The translations under genes and the position numbers were made by a program. From NCBI GenBank assembly GCA_021773245.1, contig JAJFKK010000127.1:1-38900 (forward strand): a DNA stretch of 38,900 nucleotides, written 5' to 3'. Under the pieces are notes generated by a model. The model ran no database searches, was not told the DNA's origin, and was given only the letters and a program-made list of their open reading frames with translations. The first letter of the stretch is position 1. Every line of letters begins with the position of its first letter. This DNA is from Gammaproteobacteria bacterium (lineage in GTDB: Bacteria; Pseudomonadota; Gammaproteobacteria; Eutrophobiales; Eutrophobiaceae). This document shows, in pieces, positions 10,557 through 18,688 of this stretch.

Positions 10557-10670
10557 ATGAAAGTTAGAGCATCAGTAAAAAGAATTTGTCGGAATTGCAG
10601 AATTATCCGACGTAATAGAGTTGTACGTGTTATCTGTACCGATCCGCGCCATAAACAGCGCCAAGGATAG
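10557..10670 (+). CDS. rpmJ: 50S ribosomal protein L36 (zinc-ribbon form)
   Basis: A 37-residue L36, one residue shorter than E. coli's 38. It reads [20 protein letters not shown] and ends PRHKQRQG. The zinc ligands are all present: C11, C14, C27 and H32. This is the zinc-binding paralogue usually encoded just after secY. It lies 30 bases after secY and 43 before rpsM, with GGAG 7 bases before ATG 10557. Confidence 0.97.
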   Translation: MKVRASVKRICRNCRIIRRNRVVRVICTDPRHKQRQG

Positions 10671-10713
10671 ATTGCCAGGTGATAGATAGAAATAATATTG
10701 GAGAGATTGAGTA

Positions 10714-11070
10714 ATGGCTCGTATTGCAGGCGTTAACATACCAGACAATAAGCATCTTATTATTGCTTTGACCTATATCTATGGTATTGGAAGTACTCGT
10801 GCACAAACTATTTGTGAAACATTGAGTTTAGTAGGAACAACTAAAGTTAGAGAGTTGTCCGAAGCCGATCTAGATAGAGTTCGAGCTGAAATTACTAAAT
10901 TTGATCTTGAAGGTGATTTACGTCGCGAAGTTTCAATGAACATTAAAAGATTGATGGATCTCGGTACTAATAGAGGCATTCGTCATCGTCGAGGACTACC
11001 AGTGAGAGGGCAGCGTACAAAAACAAATGCTCGTACTCGTAAGGGTCCAAAGAAAATGATTAAAAAATAA
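10714..11070 (+). CDS. rpsM: 30S ribosomal protein S13
   Basis: A 118-residue S13, the same length as in E. coli, which contacts the P-site tRNA and bridges to L5. Conserved parts are [24 protein letters not shown], and the basic tail [20 protein letters not shown]. It is the first gene of the classical alpha operon. The 43-base leader has GGAGAG before the start. I could not recognise an E. coli-like S4-binding pseudoknot in it. Confidence 0.98.
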   Translation: MARIAGVNIPDNKHLIIALTYIYGIGSTRAQTICETLSLVGTTKVRELSEADLDRVRAEITKFDLEGDLRREVSMNIKRLMDLGTNRGIRHRRGLPVRGQRTKTNARTRKGPKKMIKK

Positions 11071-11090
11071 AATATAACTAGGTTTTAAAT

Positions 11091-11480
11091 ATGGCCAAAA
11101 CAGCACCTAAGAGTCGCAAGCGTGTAAAGAAAACCGTCGTAGATGGTATTGCACATATACATGCTTCATTTAATAACACGATTATTACGATTACAGATCG
11201 TCAAGGAAACACGCTTTCATGGGCAACCTCAGGCGGTAGTGGTTTTCGTGGTTCTCGTAAAAGTACGCCATTTGCTGCTCAAATTGCGTCTCAAAAAGCA
11301 GGTGAAGTTGCTAAAGAGTTTGGCATGCAAAGCCTGGAAGTATTTATTAAAGGCCCAGGGCCTGGTCGTGAATCAGCTGTTCGCGCACTTAATTCAATCG
11401 GACTTAAAATCACTAATATTACTGATGTTACACCGATTCCATTCAATGGGTGTCGCCCACCCAAGAAACGTCGGGTTTAA
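11091..11480 (+). CDS. rpsK: 30S ribosomal protein S11
   Basis: A 129-residue S11, the same length as in E. coli, on the 30S platform near the anti-Shine-Dalgarno region. It has [38 protein letters not shown], and the highly conserved end [15 protein letters not shown]. It lies 20 bases after rpsM. Confidence 0.98.
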   Translation: MAKTAPKSRKRVKKTVVDGIAHIHASFNNTIITITDRQGNTLSWATSGGSGFRGSRKSTPFAAQIASQKAGEVAKEFGMQSLEVFIKGPGPGRESAVRALNSIGLKITNITDVTPIPFNGCRPPKKRRV

Positions 11481-11496
11481 TTCAGGAGCTTTATAA

Positions 11497-12117
11497 ATGG
11501 CACGTTATTTAGGACCAAAATGTAAACTTAGTCGTCGCGAAGGCACCGACTTATTTTTAAAGAGCCGCGCTAGACCGCTCGAATCAAAATGTCAGATGGA
11601 TAAATTACCCGGCATCCAAGGCTCTCGTCCAAAGAGATTGTCTGACTACGCTCTACAGCTACGTGAAAAACAAAAGTTACGTCGTATCTATTGCGTGCTA
11701 GAAAAACAATTTCGTAAATATTACAAAGAAGCTGCGCGCCGTAAAGGTGCTACAGGTGAAAACCTATTACAGATTCTTGAATGTCGACTTGATAATGTAG
11801 TTTACCGAATGGGTTTTGGTGCAACTCGTAATGAAGCACGTCAATTGGTAAGTCATAAATCTATTTTAGTTAATGGTAAGTCAGTTAACATCCCTTCATA
11901 TCAAGTACAACCAAGTGATACTGTTGCAATTCGTGAAAAAAGTAAAAAACAATTGCGTATCCAAAGTTCATTAGAACTCGCGGAACAATATGGTTTACCT
12001 GATTGGGTTGATGTAAATAGTAAAAGTATGGAAGGTGTGTTCAAGTCAGTTCCGGAAAGAAGTGAGTTGCCATCTGAAATCAATGAACAACTCGTTGTAG
12101 AACTTTACTCCAAGTAA
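11497..12117 (+). CDS. rpsD: 30S ribosomal protein S4
   Basis: A 206-residue S4, the same length as in E. coli. It nucleates 30S assembly, affects decoding fidelity, and in enteric bacteria represses the alpha operon. It starts [19 protein letters not shown]. The S4 RNA-binding domain lies about residues 95-160, with [20 protein letters not shown] and [19 protein letters not shown] good AGGAG site precedes the start. Confidence 0.98.
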   Translation: MARYLGPKCKLSRREGTDLFLKSRARPLESKCQMDKLPGIQGSRPKRLSDYALQLREKQKLRRIYCVLEKQFRKYYKEAARRKGATGENLLQILECRLDNVVYRMGFGATRNEARQLVSHKSILVNGKSVNIPSYQVQPSDTVAIREKSKKQLRIQSSLELAEQYGLPDWVDVNSKSMEGVFKSVPERSELPSEINEQLVVELYSK

Positions 12118-12139
12118 TTAACGTAGAGGATTATCAGGC

Positions 12140-13159
12140 ATGCCATCAACATTTTATGAATTGTTAAAGCCACGGTTAGTTGACGTAACTACGGTTAGCA
12201 AAACTTCTGCAAAGATTACCATTGAACCTTTAGATAGAGGTTTTGGACATACTTTAGGAAACGCATTACGTCGTGTATTACTATCTTCAATGCAAGGCTG
12301 CGCTGTAGTCGAAGCAGAAATCGAAGGTGTATTACATGAATACACAACTATCGAAGGTGTACAGGAAGACGTTACTGATGTGCTTCTAAACCTTAAAGGC
12401 CTTGCTATTATGATGCATGCCAAAGATGAAGCGACACTCACATTGAAGAAGAGTGGCCCTGGTCCAGTCTATGCGAGTGACATTACGCTTGATCATGATG
12501 TTGAAATAGCAAACCCTGAACATCTAATTGCTAACCTGACTAAAGCGGGTGAACTGAACATTGTCATGAAGGTAGTTCGTGGTCGCGGTTATAAGCCAGT
12601 TATCATTGGTGGTACCGATGAAGTTGAACAAACAATTGGACAGTTAAAACTGGATGCATCATTTAGCCCGGTGACTCGTATTGCTTACGAAGTTCAAAAT
12701 GCTCGTGTTGAACAGCGAACAAACTTGGATAAGCTTGTTTTAGAAATTGAAACAAACGGTACGATTGATCCTGAAGATGCCGTTCGTGAAGCAGCAACAA
12801 TTCTGCGTTCACAATTTTCAGTCTTTGTTGATTTGGAAGCGGAAGAAGCGATTGAAGCAAGCCAAAATAAAGAACCAGAAGTAGATCCTATTTTGTTACG
12901 TCCAGTTGATGATCTTGAATTAACTGTTCGTTCAGCAAACTGTTTAAAAGCAGAAAGTATTTATTACATTGGTGATTTGATTCAACGCACAGAAGTTGAA
13001 TTGTTAAAAACACCAAACTTGGGTAAAAAGTCTTTGACTGAAATAAAAGATGTCCTTGCTTCACGCGGTCTGTCATTAGGTATGCGCCTTGAAAACTGGC
13101 CACCTGCTGGACTTGAAGAAAAAGAAACACCTTTAATACCTGTACCTACATCATTTTAA
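12140..13159 (+). CDS. rpoA: DNA-directed RNA polymerase subunit alpha
   Basis: A 339-residue alpha subunit (E. coli 329). The N-terminal dimerisation domain is clear from [20 protein letters not shown]. The C-terminal domain, which binds UP elements and activators, is seen from [20 protein letters not shown] to [20 protein letters not shown]. About ten residues of extra tail, ending LIPVPTSF, follow the usual [12 protein letters not shown] end. It lies 22 bases after rpsD with GAGGA before the start. Confidence 0.98.
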   Translation: MPSTFYELLKPRLVDVTTVSKTSAKITIEPLDRGFGHTLGNALRRVLLSSMQGCAVVEAEIEGVLHEYTTIEGVQEDVTDVLLNLKGLAIMMHAKDEATLTLKKSGPGPVYASDITLDHDVEIANPEHLIANLTKAGELNIVMKVVRGRGYKPVIIGGTDEVEQTIGQLKLDASFSPVTRIAYEVQNARVEQRTNLDKLVLEIETNGTIDPEDAVREAATILRSQFSVFVDLEAEEAIEASQNKEPEVDPILLRPVDDLELTVRSANCLKAESIYYIGDLIQRTEVELLKTPNLGKKSLTEIKDVLASRGLSLGMRLENWPPAGLEEKETPLIPVPTSF

Positions 13160-13171
13160 GAGAGAAGAATA

Positions 13172-13567
13172 ATGCGTCATCGTAAAAGTGGACGACAACT
13201 GAACCGTAATAGTTCGCATCGCACAGCGATGTTTCGAAATATGGCAGTATCGCTTATGGATCATGAAATAATCAGAACGACATTGCCAAAGGCAAAAGAA
13301 TTACGTCGTGTTGCGGAGCCATTAATTACAATGGCAAAAGTTGATAGCGTATCTAAACGTCGTTTAGCATTTTCGCGTCTACGTGACCGCGAAGTTGTGA
13401 CCAAGCTATTTAATGAATTAGGTCCACGTTATAAAGAACGCCCAGGTGGTTATGTGCGAATTTTGAAATGTGGTGCTCGTACCGGTGATAAAGCACCGAT
13501 GGCATATGTTGAATTAGTAGATCGTCCTGAAACAGCGGAAGCTGTTGACGTAGAAGAACAAGCATAA
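13172..13567 (+). CDS. rplQ: 50S ribosomal protein L17
   Basis: A 131-residue L17 (E. coli 127). It begins [20 protein letters not shown] and has the family motifs [20 protein letters not shown] and [20 protein letters not shown]. The acidic tail EAVDVEEQA is variable in the family. It is the last gene of the ribosomal block, and a strong terminator follows 30 bases later. Confidence 0.98.
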   Translation: MRHRKSGRQLNRNSSHRTAMFRNMAVSLMDHEIIRTTLPKAKELRRVAEPLITMAKVDSVSKRRLAFSRLRDREVVTKLFNELGPRYKERPGGYVRILKCGARTGDKAPMAYVELVDRPETAEAVDVEEQA

Positions 13568-13597
13568 GAATACTAATAATAAAGCTTGTAACATTTG

Positions 13598-13627
13598 AAA
13601 CCGGGTTTATCCCGGTTTTTCTTTTTT
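13598..13627 (+). terminator. Rho-independent terminator after rplQ
   Basis: AAACCGGG (13598-13605) pairs with CCCGGTTT (13611-13618) across a five-base loop. T-rich sequence, interrupted by one C, runs to 13629. This is a classical intrinsic terminator and the only strong one seen between tuf and rplQ. Confidence 0.9.
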
Positions 13628-13658
13628 TGTGGTAATGAATGCGACAACTCGTTCCCGA

Positions 13659-13711
13659 CGTCGCCTAGAGCGCCTACTTTTGGTGTCTACCACCTACATC
13701 CCTGTAGGCGG
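13659..13711. repeat. Degenerate palindromic repeat, related to the one at the window end
   Basis: This 53-base stretch has two parts. The first (13659-13687), read on the minus strand, matches 24 of 29 bases of 38845-38873, sharing AGTAGGCGCT and TAGGCG. The second is a near-perfect hairpin: CCACCTACA (13690-13698) against TGTAGGCGG (13703-13711) across TCCC. The second copy also has a short GC-rich palindrome beside the shared core. Two copies in different intergenic spaces suggest a dispersed REP- or MITE-like family. Two overlapping short reading frames here (13595-13789 and 13629-13817) look like noise. Confidence 0.6.
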
Positions 13712-13857
13712 TATTGTTGCTGCCATTTTCTGCGGTACTCATTTATTACATATAATCTCTGTTCCTCGAAAATGTTGCGCCTCACGTAAAAGAAAAATCT
13801 ATACTTCAAAACCATAGAAAATATTGATCTTTAACCAATTAGTTTTAGACTATTCCA

Positions 13858-14583
13858 ATGATATTTCTATTTACTGATTATGGTTTACAAGGTCCGTACA
13901 TAGGGCAGGTTGAAACGGTGTTGCATCAATTTGTGTCGAATGAAAAAATTATCCATTTGATGCCTGACGCGCCACGTAATAAACCAAAAGAAAGTGCCTA
14001 TTTGCTTGCTTCTTTAGTTTCAAGAATTCCGGAAGGATCTATTTTATTTTGTGTAGTTGATCCAGGTGTTGGCTCGGATGAAGATAAACCTGTGATGTTG
14101 AATTTAGATGGACGCTGGTTTGTTGGTGCAGATAACGGTTTATTCGATATTGTTGCAAGAAAAGTAAAAGAAATAGAAGCATTTGAAATAACATGGAAGC
14201 CAGAATCATTATCGAATAGTTTTCATGGACGCGATTTATATGCGCCAGTATGTGCAATGATTGCAAATAATGATGAGATTCCTTCGATTGCTTTTGATTG
14301 GAAAGATAAGCATCAATGGCCGGATGATCTAAATGAAATCATTTATATTGATCATTTTGGTAATTGTATGACAGGTATACGTGCGACGTCTTTAGATAAA
14401 CAGTTAGTATTACGCATTGATCATCAGGATATTATTAATGCAGATACTTTTTCAGATGTTAAAGAAGGGAAAGCATTATGGTATGAAAATTCAAATGGAA
14501 TGATAGAAATTGCCGTTAATCAAGGGACTGCAGAAGATGTTCTTCAATTAAAAATTGGGAGTCATATACTGCTTTCAACCTAG
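13858..14583 (+). CDS. SAM hydroxide adenosyltransferase family protein (DUF62)
   Basis: A 241-residue protein of the family that cleaves S-adenosylmethionine with water or hydroxide to adenosine and methionine, related to SAM-dependent fluorinase and chlorinase. Motifs in order are FTDYG (5-9), VVDPGVG (66-72, with D68), ADNGL (91-95), FHGRD (122-126, with H123) and YIDHFGN (163-169). From memory, the family's Asp-Arg-His triad has its Arg soon after DPGVG. Here that stretch is SDEDKPV with no Arg, so activity may be altered. It stands alone between the ribosomal terminator and a pseudogene; its physiological role in bacteria is poorly defined. No clear promoter was found. Confidence 0.85.
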   Translation: MIFLFTDYGLQGPYIGQVETVLHQFVSNEKIIHLMPDAPRNKPKESAYLLASLVSRIPEGSILFCVVDPGVGSDEDKPVMLNLDGRWFVGADNGLFDIVARKVKEIEAFEITWKPESLSNSFHGRDLYAPVCAMIANNDEIPSIAFDWKDKHQWPDDLNEIIYIDHFGNCMTGIRATSLDKQLVLRIDHQDIINADTFSDVKEGKALWYENSNGMIEIAVNQGTAEDVLQLKIGSHILLST

Positions 14584-14608
14584 TCGTTTTTCCATAAAGA
14601 AATAATTG

Positions 14609-14630
14609 CTTTCGGCCCGAAGCGGACATT
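14609..14630. repeat. Short imperfect palindrome beyond the regulator pseudogene
   Basis: GCTTTCGGCCCGAAGC (14609-14624) agrees with its own reverse complement at 12 of 16 positions. GGACATT follows. It lies 4 bases past the stop of the minus-strand pseudogene and 26 bases past the plus-strand DUF62 gene. It could be a weak bidirectional terminator hairpin or part of a dispersed repeat; no T-run follows it on the plus strand. Confidence 0.3.
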
Positions 14631-14633
14631 AAC

Positions 14634-15098
14634 TTATTTTATCGGCAAAGCTAATTCCTTGAGAAAAAAAGCTGTTAAATCATAGCAACCATTTAATTCT
14701 ACTTCTTTATATTTGAACATGCCAGCTGCCTTGCCTCACTTACTCCGCGAATATAAGCAACTTATTTATGACTTAGAGTATTCAATAAAAACAAGCATAT
14801 TTCCTTATATGATGGTGTTATTACTCATCGGTTAAATTGTTTATTAATTGAATTATCGAATTTTTGTAATAACTCTCGGGATTCATTTTTTGATTCTTTT
14901 TATTTCTTCCCTATTTTTCTGTAATTCCAGCGACATTTCGTTCACTAAGAGCCGAGAATTTTTGGTTTCTCTGTGTAAACATAGTGAAATCGCTAAAGAA
15001 CTAAAAATGGCAATTATAAATACAACGCCTTCTATTAAAATGTATATTAATTCGGTTCCATCTCGAATATCTGCAAGGATATCTATTGCAGCTAAATC
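14634..15098 (-). pseudogene. Decayed LuxR/GerE-type membrane-anchored transcription regulator
   Basis: Read on the minus strand across frames, this gives about 155 residues of one family. That family has one N-terminal membrane helix, a coiled coil and a C-terminal LuxR-type helix-turn-helix. Frame 1 gives ILADIRDGTELIYILIEGVV, then a hydrophobic run and ELQKNREEIKRIK. An extra A in the poly-A tract (14886-14891) shifts to frame 2: NESRELLQKFDNSINKQFNR, then EICLFLL, LSHK and VAYIRGVSEA. A one-base loss near 14688-14692 shifts to frame 3: YKEVELNG, then DLTAFFLKELALPIK and TAA (14634-14636). Two in-frame stops also occur: TGA (14825-14827) where the family has Trp, and TAA (14762-14764) where Glu is expected in LSHKE. 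The usual Thr-Val before RQ seems lost, and TAG (15099-15101) precedes the first recognisable residue, so the start is gone. The plus-strand frame 14848-15102 is its shadow. Confidence 0.87.
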
Positions 15099-15101
15099 CT
15101 A

Positions 15102-15287
15102 ATAAAAACAAAAGCCGTTAGCAATATTACTCTGAAACGACTTCCAAACAACATTTCATTGCATTCTAACATATTGATTTAATTAGTTTTCACAAATGGC
15201 GGATGGTGATATTTCAAACTAGAGCGCATATTTATTAAACGTTATAAAAGTTGATTTAACTAAATTAAATAATATTGGCCTTTGAGT
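15102..15287. other. AT-rich spacer upstream of the cytochrome pair
   Basis: This stretch between the pseudogene and the b561 gene holds no convincing reading frame. It presumably contains the promoter of the cytochrome pair, but I found no -35/-10 pair good enough to call. TTGATT at 15251-15256 is followed by AT-rich sequence without a well-spaced TATAAT. Confidence 0.4.
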
Positions 15288-16031
15288 ATGACGACAAAAT
15301 TACAACGATACAAAGTTTGGGATTTAACAACAAGAATATTTCACTGGATTAATGCGGCATCTGTTTTGTCGCTAATAATAGTTGGTATTCTTATTTTAAA
15401 TACAAAGCATCTTGGTATTGAAGGAGAGGCTAAGGTTTTGCTAAAGATAATTCATGCCTACATAGGTTATATCTTCGTTATCAATCTTGGCTGGCGATTT
15501 ATATGGGCATTTATTGGTAACCATTATGCTAAATGGCGACAATTTCTGCCTACAGGAAATAACTACTTACATTCGTTAAAAACATACAGCAGAAATTTAT
15601 ATTCGGGTGTACGCCAACAATATTTAGGCCACAATCCGATTGCCAGATTAGTGATCAGCATCTTTTTTATACTACTGAGCATTCAGGCAACAACCGGACT
15701 TATCATTGCGGGTACTGATTTATATTACCCACCCTTTGGTAATTATTTTGCAGAATGGGTGACTGAAGGAAATCAAGACCTTTTAAATGAATTAAAACCG
15801 GGTGATAAAAGTCATGTCATTGAAAGCGCATATGAAGAAATGCGCATATTTAGAAAACCAATCATAACCATTCACGTGTACGGATTTTATACGATATGCG
15901 TTTTAATTCTTCTTCACATCATTGGTGTCATTGTGACAGAAGTTAAAGAAAAAAATGGACTAATTTCAGCAATGTTTACAGGTGAAAAAGTACTGGATGA
16001 ATCTCCTGTGGATGAAAAAAAACACCGCTAA
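15288..16031 (+). CDS. Cytochrome b561-family membrane protein
   Basis: A 247-residue inner-membrane diheme b-type cytochrome, the kind that exchanges electrons between quinones and a periplasmic redox partner. Four candidate heme-ligand histidines lie in or beside hydrophobic segments: H19 (RIFHW), H56 (IIHAY), H196 (TIHVYGF) and H210 (LLHIIG). Membrane helices are expected near 23-39, 56-77, 120-141 and 195-217. The loop 85-120 and the 145-190 stretch are probably outside the bilayer. I chose ATG 15288; TTG at 15282 in the same frame is possible, and no good Shine-Dalgarno decides it. The next gene starts 16 bases later, so the two probably form an operon in which this protein feeds or drains the cytochrome c. 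Confidence 0.85.
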   Translation: MTTKLQRYKVWDLTTRIFHWINAASVLSLIIVGILILNTKHLGIEGEAKVLLKIIHAYIGYIFVINLGWRFIWAFIGNHYAKWRQFLPTGNNYLHSLKTYSRNLYSGVRQQYLGHNPIARLVISIFFILLSIQATTGLIIAGTDLYYPPFGNYFAEWVTEGNQDLLNELKPGDKSHVIESAYEEMRIFRKPIITIHVYGFYTICVLILLHIIGVIVTEVKEKNGLISAMFTGEKVLDESPVDEKKHR

Positions 16032-16047
16032 TTTTAAAGGAAAAAAC

Positions 16048-17160
16048 ATGAACATAAGTGTAAAGGTTATTCATATTATTTTTTACTTGATGATGGGATT
16101 CAATATAAGTGCAGTACAGGCTGCAGAAAAAGTGTTAGCCAAACAAATTTATCAAAATAACTGCGCGTCATGTCATGGTGCTGCAGGCAAACCTGATCCA
16201 GAAAACCCAATGTTTAAACAATTAGGAATATTGCCAGCCAATTTTACAGACTCACTATTTAGTAGTCGTGAACCAGCAAAAGACTGGTTTTTAGTCGTTA
16301 AAGAAGGTGGTGCTGCTAAAGGCTTTTCAAACATGATGCCTGCCTTTAAAGAGGTATTGAGCGACATTCAAATAAAGAAAGTTATCAGTTATATAAAAAC
16401 ACTAGCGGGTAAGCATGAATATCCATCCGGAGATATGAATTTTATATTACCCATACGAACCAAAAAGGCTTTTCCAGAAGATGAAGTAGTATGGAAACTT
16501 CGATTCCAAGATGATGCTAACAATAGTAATCGCGATCAAATTCGCAACGTAATTGAAATTGAAAAACGTATTTTTAAACGTACCCAATTGTCGCTTGAAT
16601 TAAGCCATAAAATTGATGATGGTGTTGATAATGGGCATGGTAATTTTGACCAGATTGAACCTGGTATAAAACACGTTATCTATGAGAACCCATCCCAACA
16701 AGTCATAACATCTGTTGGAGCATTGTTGGCAATAAAAACAGAGGAAAGTAATTCATCAAATGAGTTTATTCCATATATTGCAGCTGCTAAGCGCCTAACA
16801 GACACACTAACAGTTCAAGGTACAGCACGTTCAACTTTACCATTAGAAAAATTTAGTGATGGAAACGTAGAACTATCTAGTGTGATCCATTGGTCGCCAA
16901 GTCCTTGGCCTCGTAGTTTGCATCCCGGGATGGAAGTGGTTGCATCATTTCCAATAGACAGAGGTACAGGCATAACTCGCAAATCTTTTTCGCAATTAAG
17001 CTTGATACCTCAAGCGCAAATCAGTCTTAATAAACGAGGTAATATATTGCTTAATTTTGGCACAGAAATACCTTTAAACGATACCAATCGCTATGACTAT
17101 CGCGGATATGTTTATCTAGTATGGGATTTTGCTGATGGTGGATTATTAGATGGTTGGTGA
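16048..17160 (+). CDS. Secreted monoheme cytochrome c with beta-rich, barrel-like C-terminal domain
   Basis: A 370-residue protein starting at ATG 16048 behind AAAGG; a longer frame from 15982 overlaps the b561 gene and has no support. Residues 1-25 look like a signal peptide, with likely cleavage after VQA. Residues 28-121 form a class I cytochrome c with heme motif CASCH (C39, C42, H43) and a probable axial methionine in SNMMPAF (96 or 97). Residues 130-370 show short alternating polar/hydrophobic stretches with turns rich in Asn, Asp and Gly, such as GNILLNFGTEIPL and YRGYVYLVWDF, and the final residue is Trp. This resembles an outer-membrane beta-barrel of perhaps 10-12 strands. The layout recalls the fused cytochrome-porin Cyc2 of iron oxidisers, but here the cytochrome domain is larger and the barrel smaller. 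Direct homology to Cyc2 is not claimed. Confidence 0.75.
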   Translation: MNISVKVIHIIFYLMMGFNISAVQAAEKVLAKQIYQNNCASCHGAAGKPDPENPMFKQLGILPANFTDSLFSSREPAKDWFLVVKEGGAAKGFSNMMPAFKEVLSDIQIKKVISYIKTLAGKHEYPSGDMNFILPIRTKKAFPEDEVVWKLRFQDDANNSNRDQIRNVIEIEKRIFKRTQLSLELSHKIDDGVDNGHGNFDQIEPGIKHVIYENPSQQVITSVGALLAIKTEESNSSNEFIPYIAAAKRLTDTLTVQGTARSTLPLEKFSDGNVELSSVIHWSPSPWPRSLHPGMEVVASFPIDRGTGITRKSFSQLSLIPQAQISLNKRGNILLNFGTEIPLNDTNRYDYRGYVYLVWDFADGGLLDGW

Positions 17161-17239
17161 TCGACTAGTAGTATTGATGCCCACTTAAAGCAGATTGTTT
17201 ATATGATTTATATAAGTTCCGCTTTGGGTTGTTAGTACT

Positions 17240-18688
17240 CTAACTCTTAAGCTTTACATTCAACAATTCATTAACTTGTTTCGGGTTCGCTTTACCTTGA
17301 GATTGCTTCATTATTTGACCGACAAAGTAGCCAATTAATTTGCCTTGTTTCTCTTCTGGCGCAGCTTGATATTGTGCAACTTGGTCTGGACTATTAGCAA
17401 TCACGTCATCAACTAGTTTTTCTATCTCACCTGTATCAGTGACTTGTTTTAAGCCTTTGCTTTCTATGATTGCATCAGTATCGCCTTCGCCATTCCACAT
17501 AGCTTCGAAGACTTGCTTGGCTATCTTTCCTGAGATGGTGTCATCTTTAATACGTTTGACCATGCCGCCTAACATTTCAGCGCTAACAGGGCTTTCAGTA
17601 ATATCTTTATTTTCTTTATTGAGTGCAGCAGCAAGTTGACCTGTTATCCAGTTACTGCTTAGTTTGGCTTCACCATCTGCTGAATTAACACAGGCTTCAA
17701 AAAAATCCGACATTTCTTTTTGTGCTGTTAAGACACCACTGTCATATTCGGATAATTTAAATTCATTTATGAAGCGTTGTTTTTTTGCATCCGGTAGCTC
17801 TGGTAATTGACCACGTATATCTTCTATAAAACTATTTTCAATTTCTACCGGTAATAGATCTGGATCGGGGAAGTAACGATAGTCGTTAGCTTCTTCTTTG
17901 CTACGCATAGAACGCGTTTCGTTTTTGTTTGGATCATATAAACGAGTTTCTTGTAATATTTTACCACCGTCTTCAAGTATATCGATTTGTCTTTCAACTT
18001 CGATATTGATTGCTTGTTCGACAAAACGGAATGAGTTGATGTTTTTTAATTCAGCACGTGTACCAAATTCTTCCTGGCCTTTCGGACGTATAGAGACATT
18101 CGCATCGCAACGAAATGATCCTTCCTGCATATTGCCATCACAGATTTCTAGATAACGAACTATTGAATGAATCTTTTTCATATAAGCGACAGCTTCTTTA
18201 GCATTACGCATATCTGGCTCAGATACAATTTCCAAAAGAGGTGTACCGGCACGATTAAGATCAATGCCAGTATAATTGCCAAAACCCTCGTGCATTGATT
18301 TGCCGGCATCTTCTTCAAGATGCGCTCGTGTGACACCAACTCGTTTTGTCGAGCCGTCTTCAAGTTGAATATCAATATGTCCTGTACTGACGATTGGCAA
18401 TTCAAATTGACTAATTTGATAACCTTTTGGTAAATCAGGATAGAAGTAATTTTTTCTCGCAAAAACTGATTTTGGTGGAATTTCGGCTTCTATGGCAACA
18501 CCAAACTTTACTGCCATAGTGACTACTTTCTTATTAATGACGGGTAATACGCCAGGAAGGCCTAAATCAACGGCACAAGCCTGACTATTTGGTTCAGCGC
18601 CGTAAGCGGTTGCTGCACCTGAGAAAATCTTACTTTTAGTAGCGAGTTGGGCATGTATTTCTAAGCCTATAACGGTTTCCCATTCCAT
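17240..18688 (-). CDS. gatB: Asp-tRNA(Asn)/Glu-tRNA(Gln) amidotransferase subunit B
   Basis: A 482-residue GatB, which phosphorylates the mischarged aminoacyl end of tRNA and receives ammonia from GatA. It begins [15 protein letters not shown] and has the family signature region [20 protein letters not shown] and [18 protein letters not shown]. The C-terminal YqeY-like tRNA-binding tail ends with [18 protein letters not shown]. Its start shares one base with the gatA stop (TAATG). It converges with the cytochrome c gene across about 80 bases that hold only a weak imperfect hairpin. Confidence 0.97.
   Translation of the reverse strand: MEWETVIGLEIHAQLATKSKIFSGAATAYGAEPNSQACAVDLGLPGVLPVINKKVVTMAVKFGVAIEAEIPPKSVFARKNYFYPDLPKGYQISQFELPIVSTGHIDIQLEDGSTKRVGVTRAHLEEDAGKSMHEGFGNYTGIDLNRAGTPLLEIVSEPDMRNAKEAVAYMKKIHSIVRYLEICDGNMQEGSFRCDANVSIRPKGQEEFGTRAELKNINSFRFVEQAINIEVERQIDILEDGGKILQETRLYDPNKNETRSMRSKEEANDYRYFPDPDLLPVEIENSFIEDIRGQLPELPDAKKQRFINEFKLSEYDSGVLTAQKEMSDFFEACVNSADGEAKLSSNWITGQLAAALNKENKDITESPVSAEMLGGMVKRIKDDTISGKIAKQVFEAMWNGEGDTDAIIESKGLKQVTDTGEIEKLVDDVIANSPDQVAQYQAAPEEKQGKLIGYFVGQIMKQSQGKANPKQVNELLNVKLKS

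Noticed and set aside
10671-10713. S4-binding leader pseudoknot before rpsM
   Set aside because: The gap is short and I could not find E. coli-like pairing, so alpha-operon autoregulation by this route is not supported.
13595-13817. Two overlapping short plus-strand frames after rplQ
   Set aside because: They cover the terminator and the palindromic repeat in different frames, lack ribosome binding sites and look non-protein-like.
14848-15102. Plus-strand frame of 84 codons
   Set aside because: It lies antisense to the recognisable LuxR-type pseudogene and has no start signal or family resemblance.
15982-16047. Upstream extension of the cytochrome c gene
   Set aside because: It overlaps the b561 gene and would bury the signal peptide; ATG 16048 has AAAGG and begins the signal peptide.
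17161-17239. Possible bidirectional terminator between the cytochrome c gene and gatB
   Set aside because: The only pairing (ACTTAAAGC with GCTTTGGGT) has mismatches, a loop of about 30 bases and no T-run.
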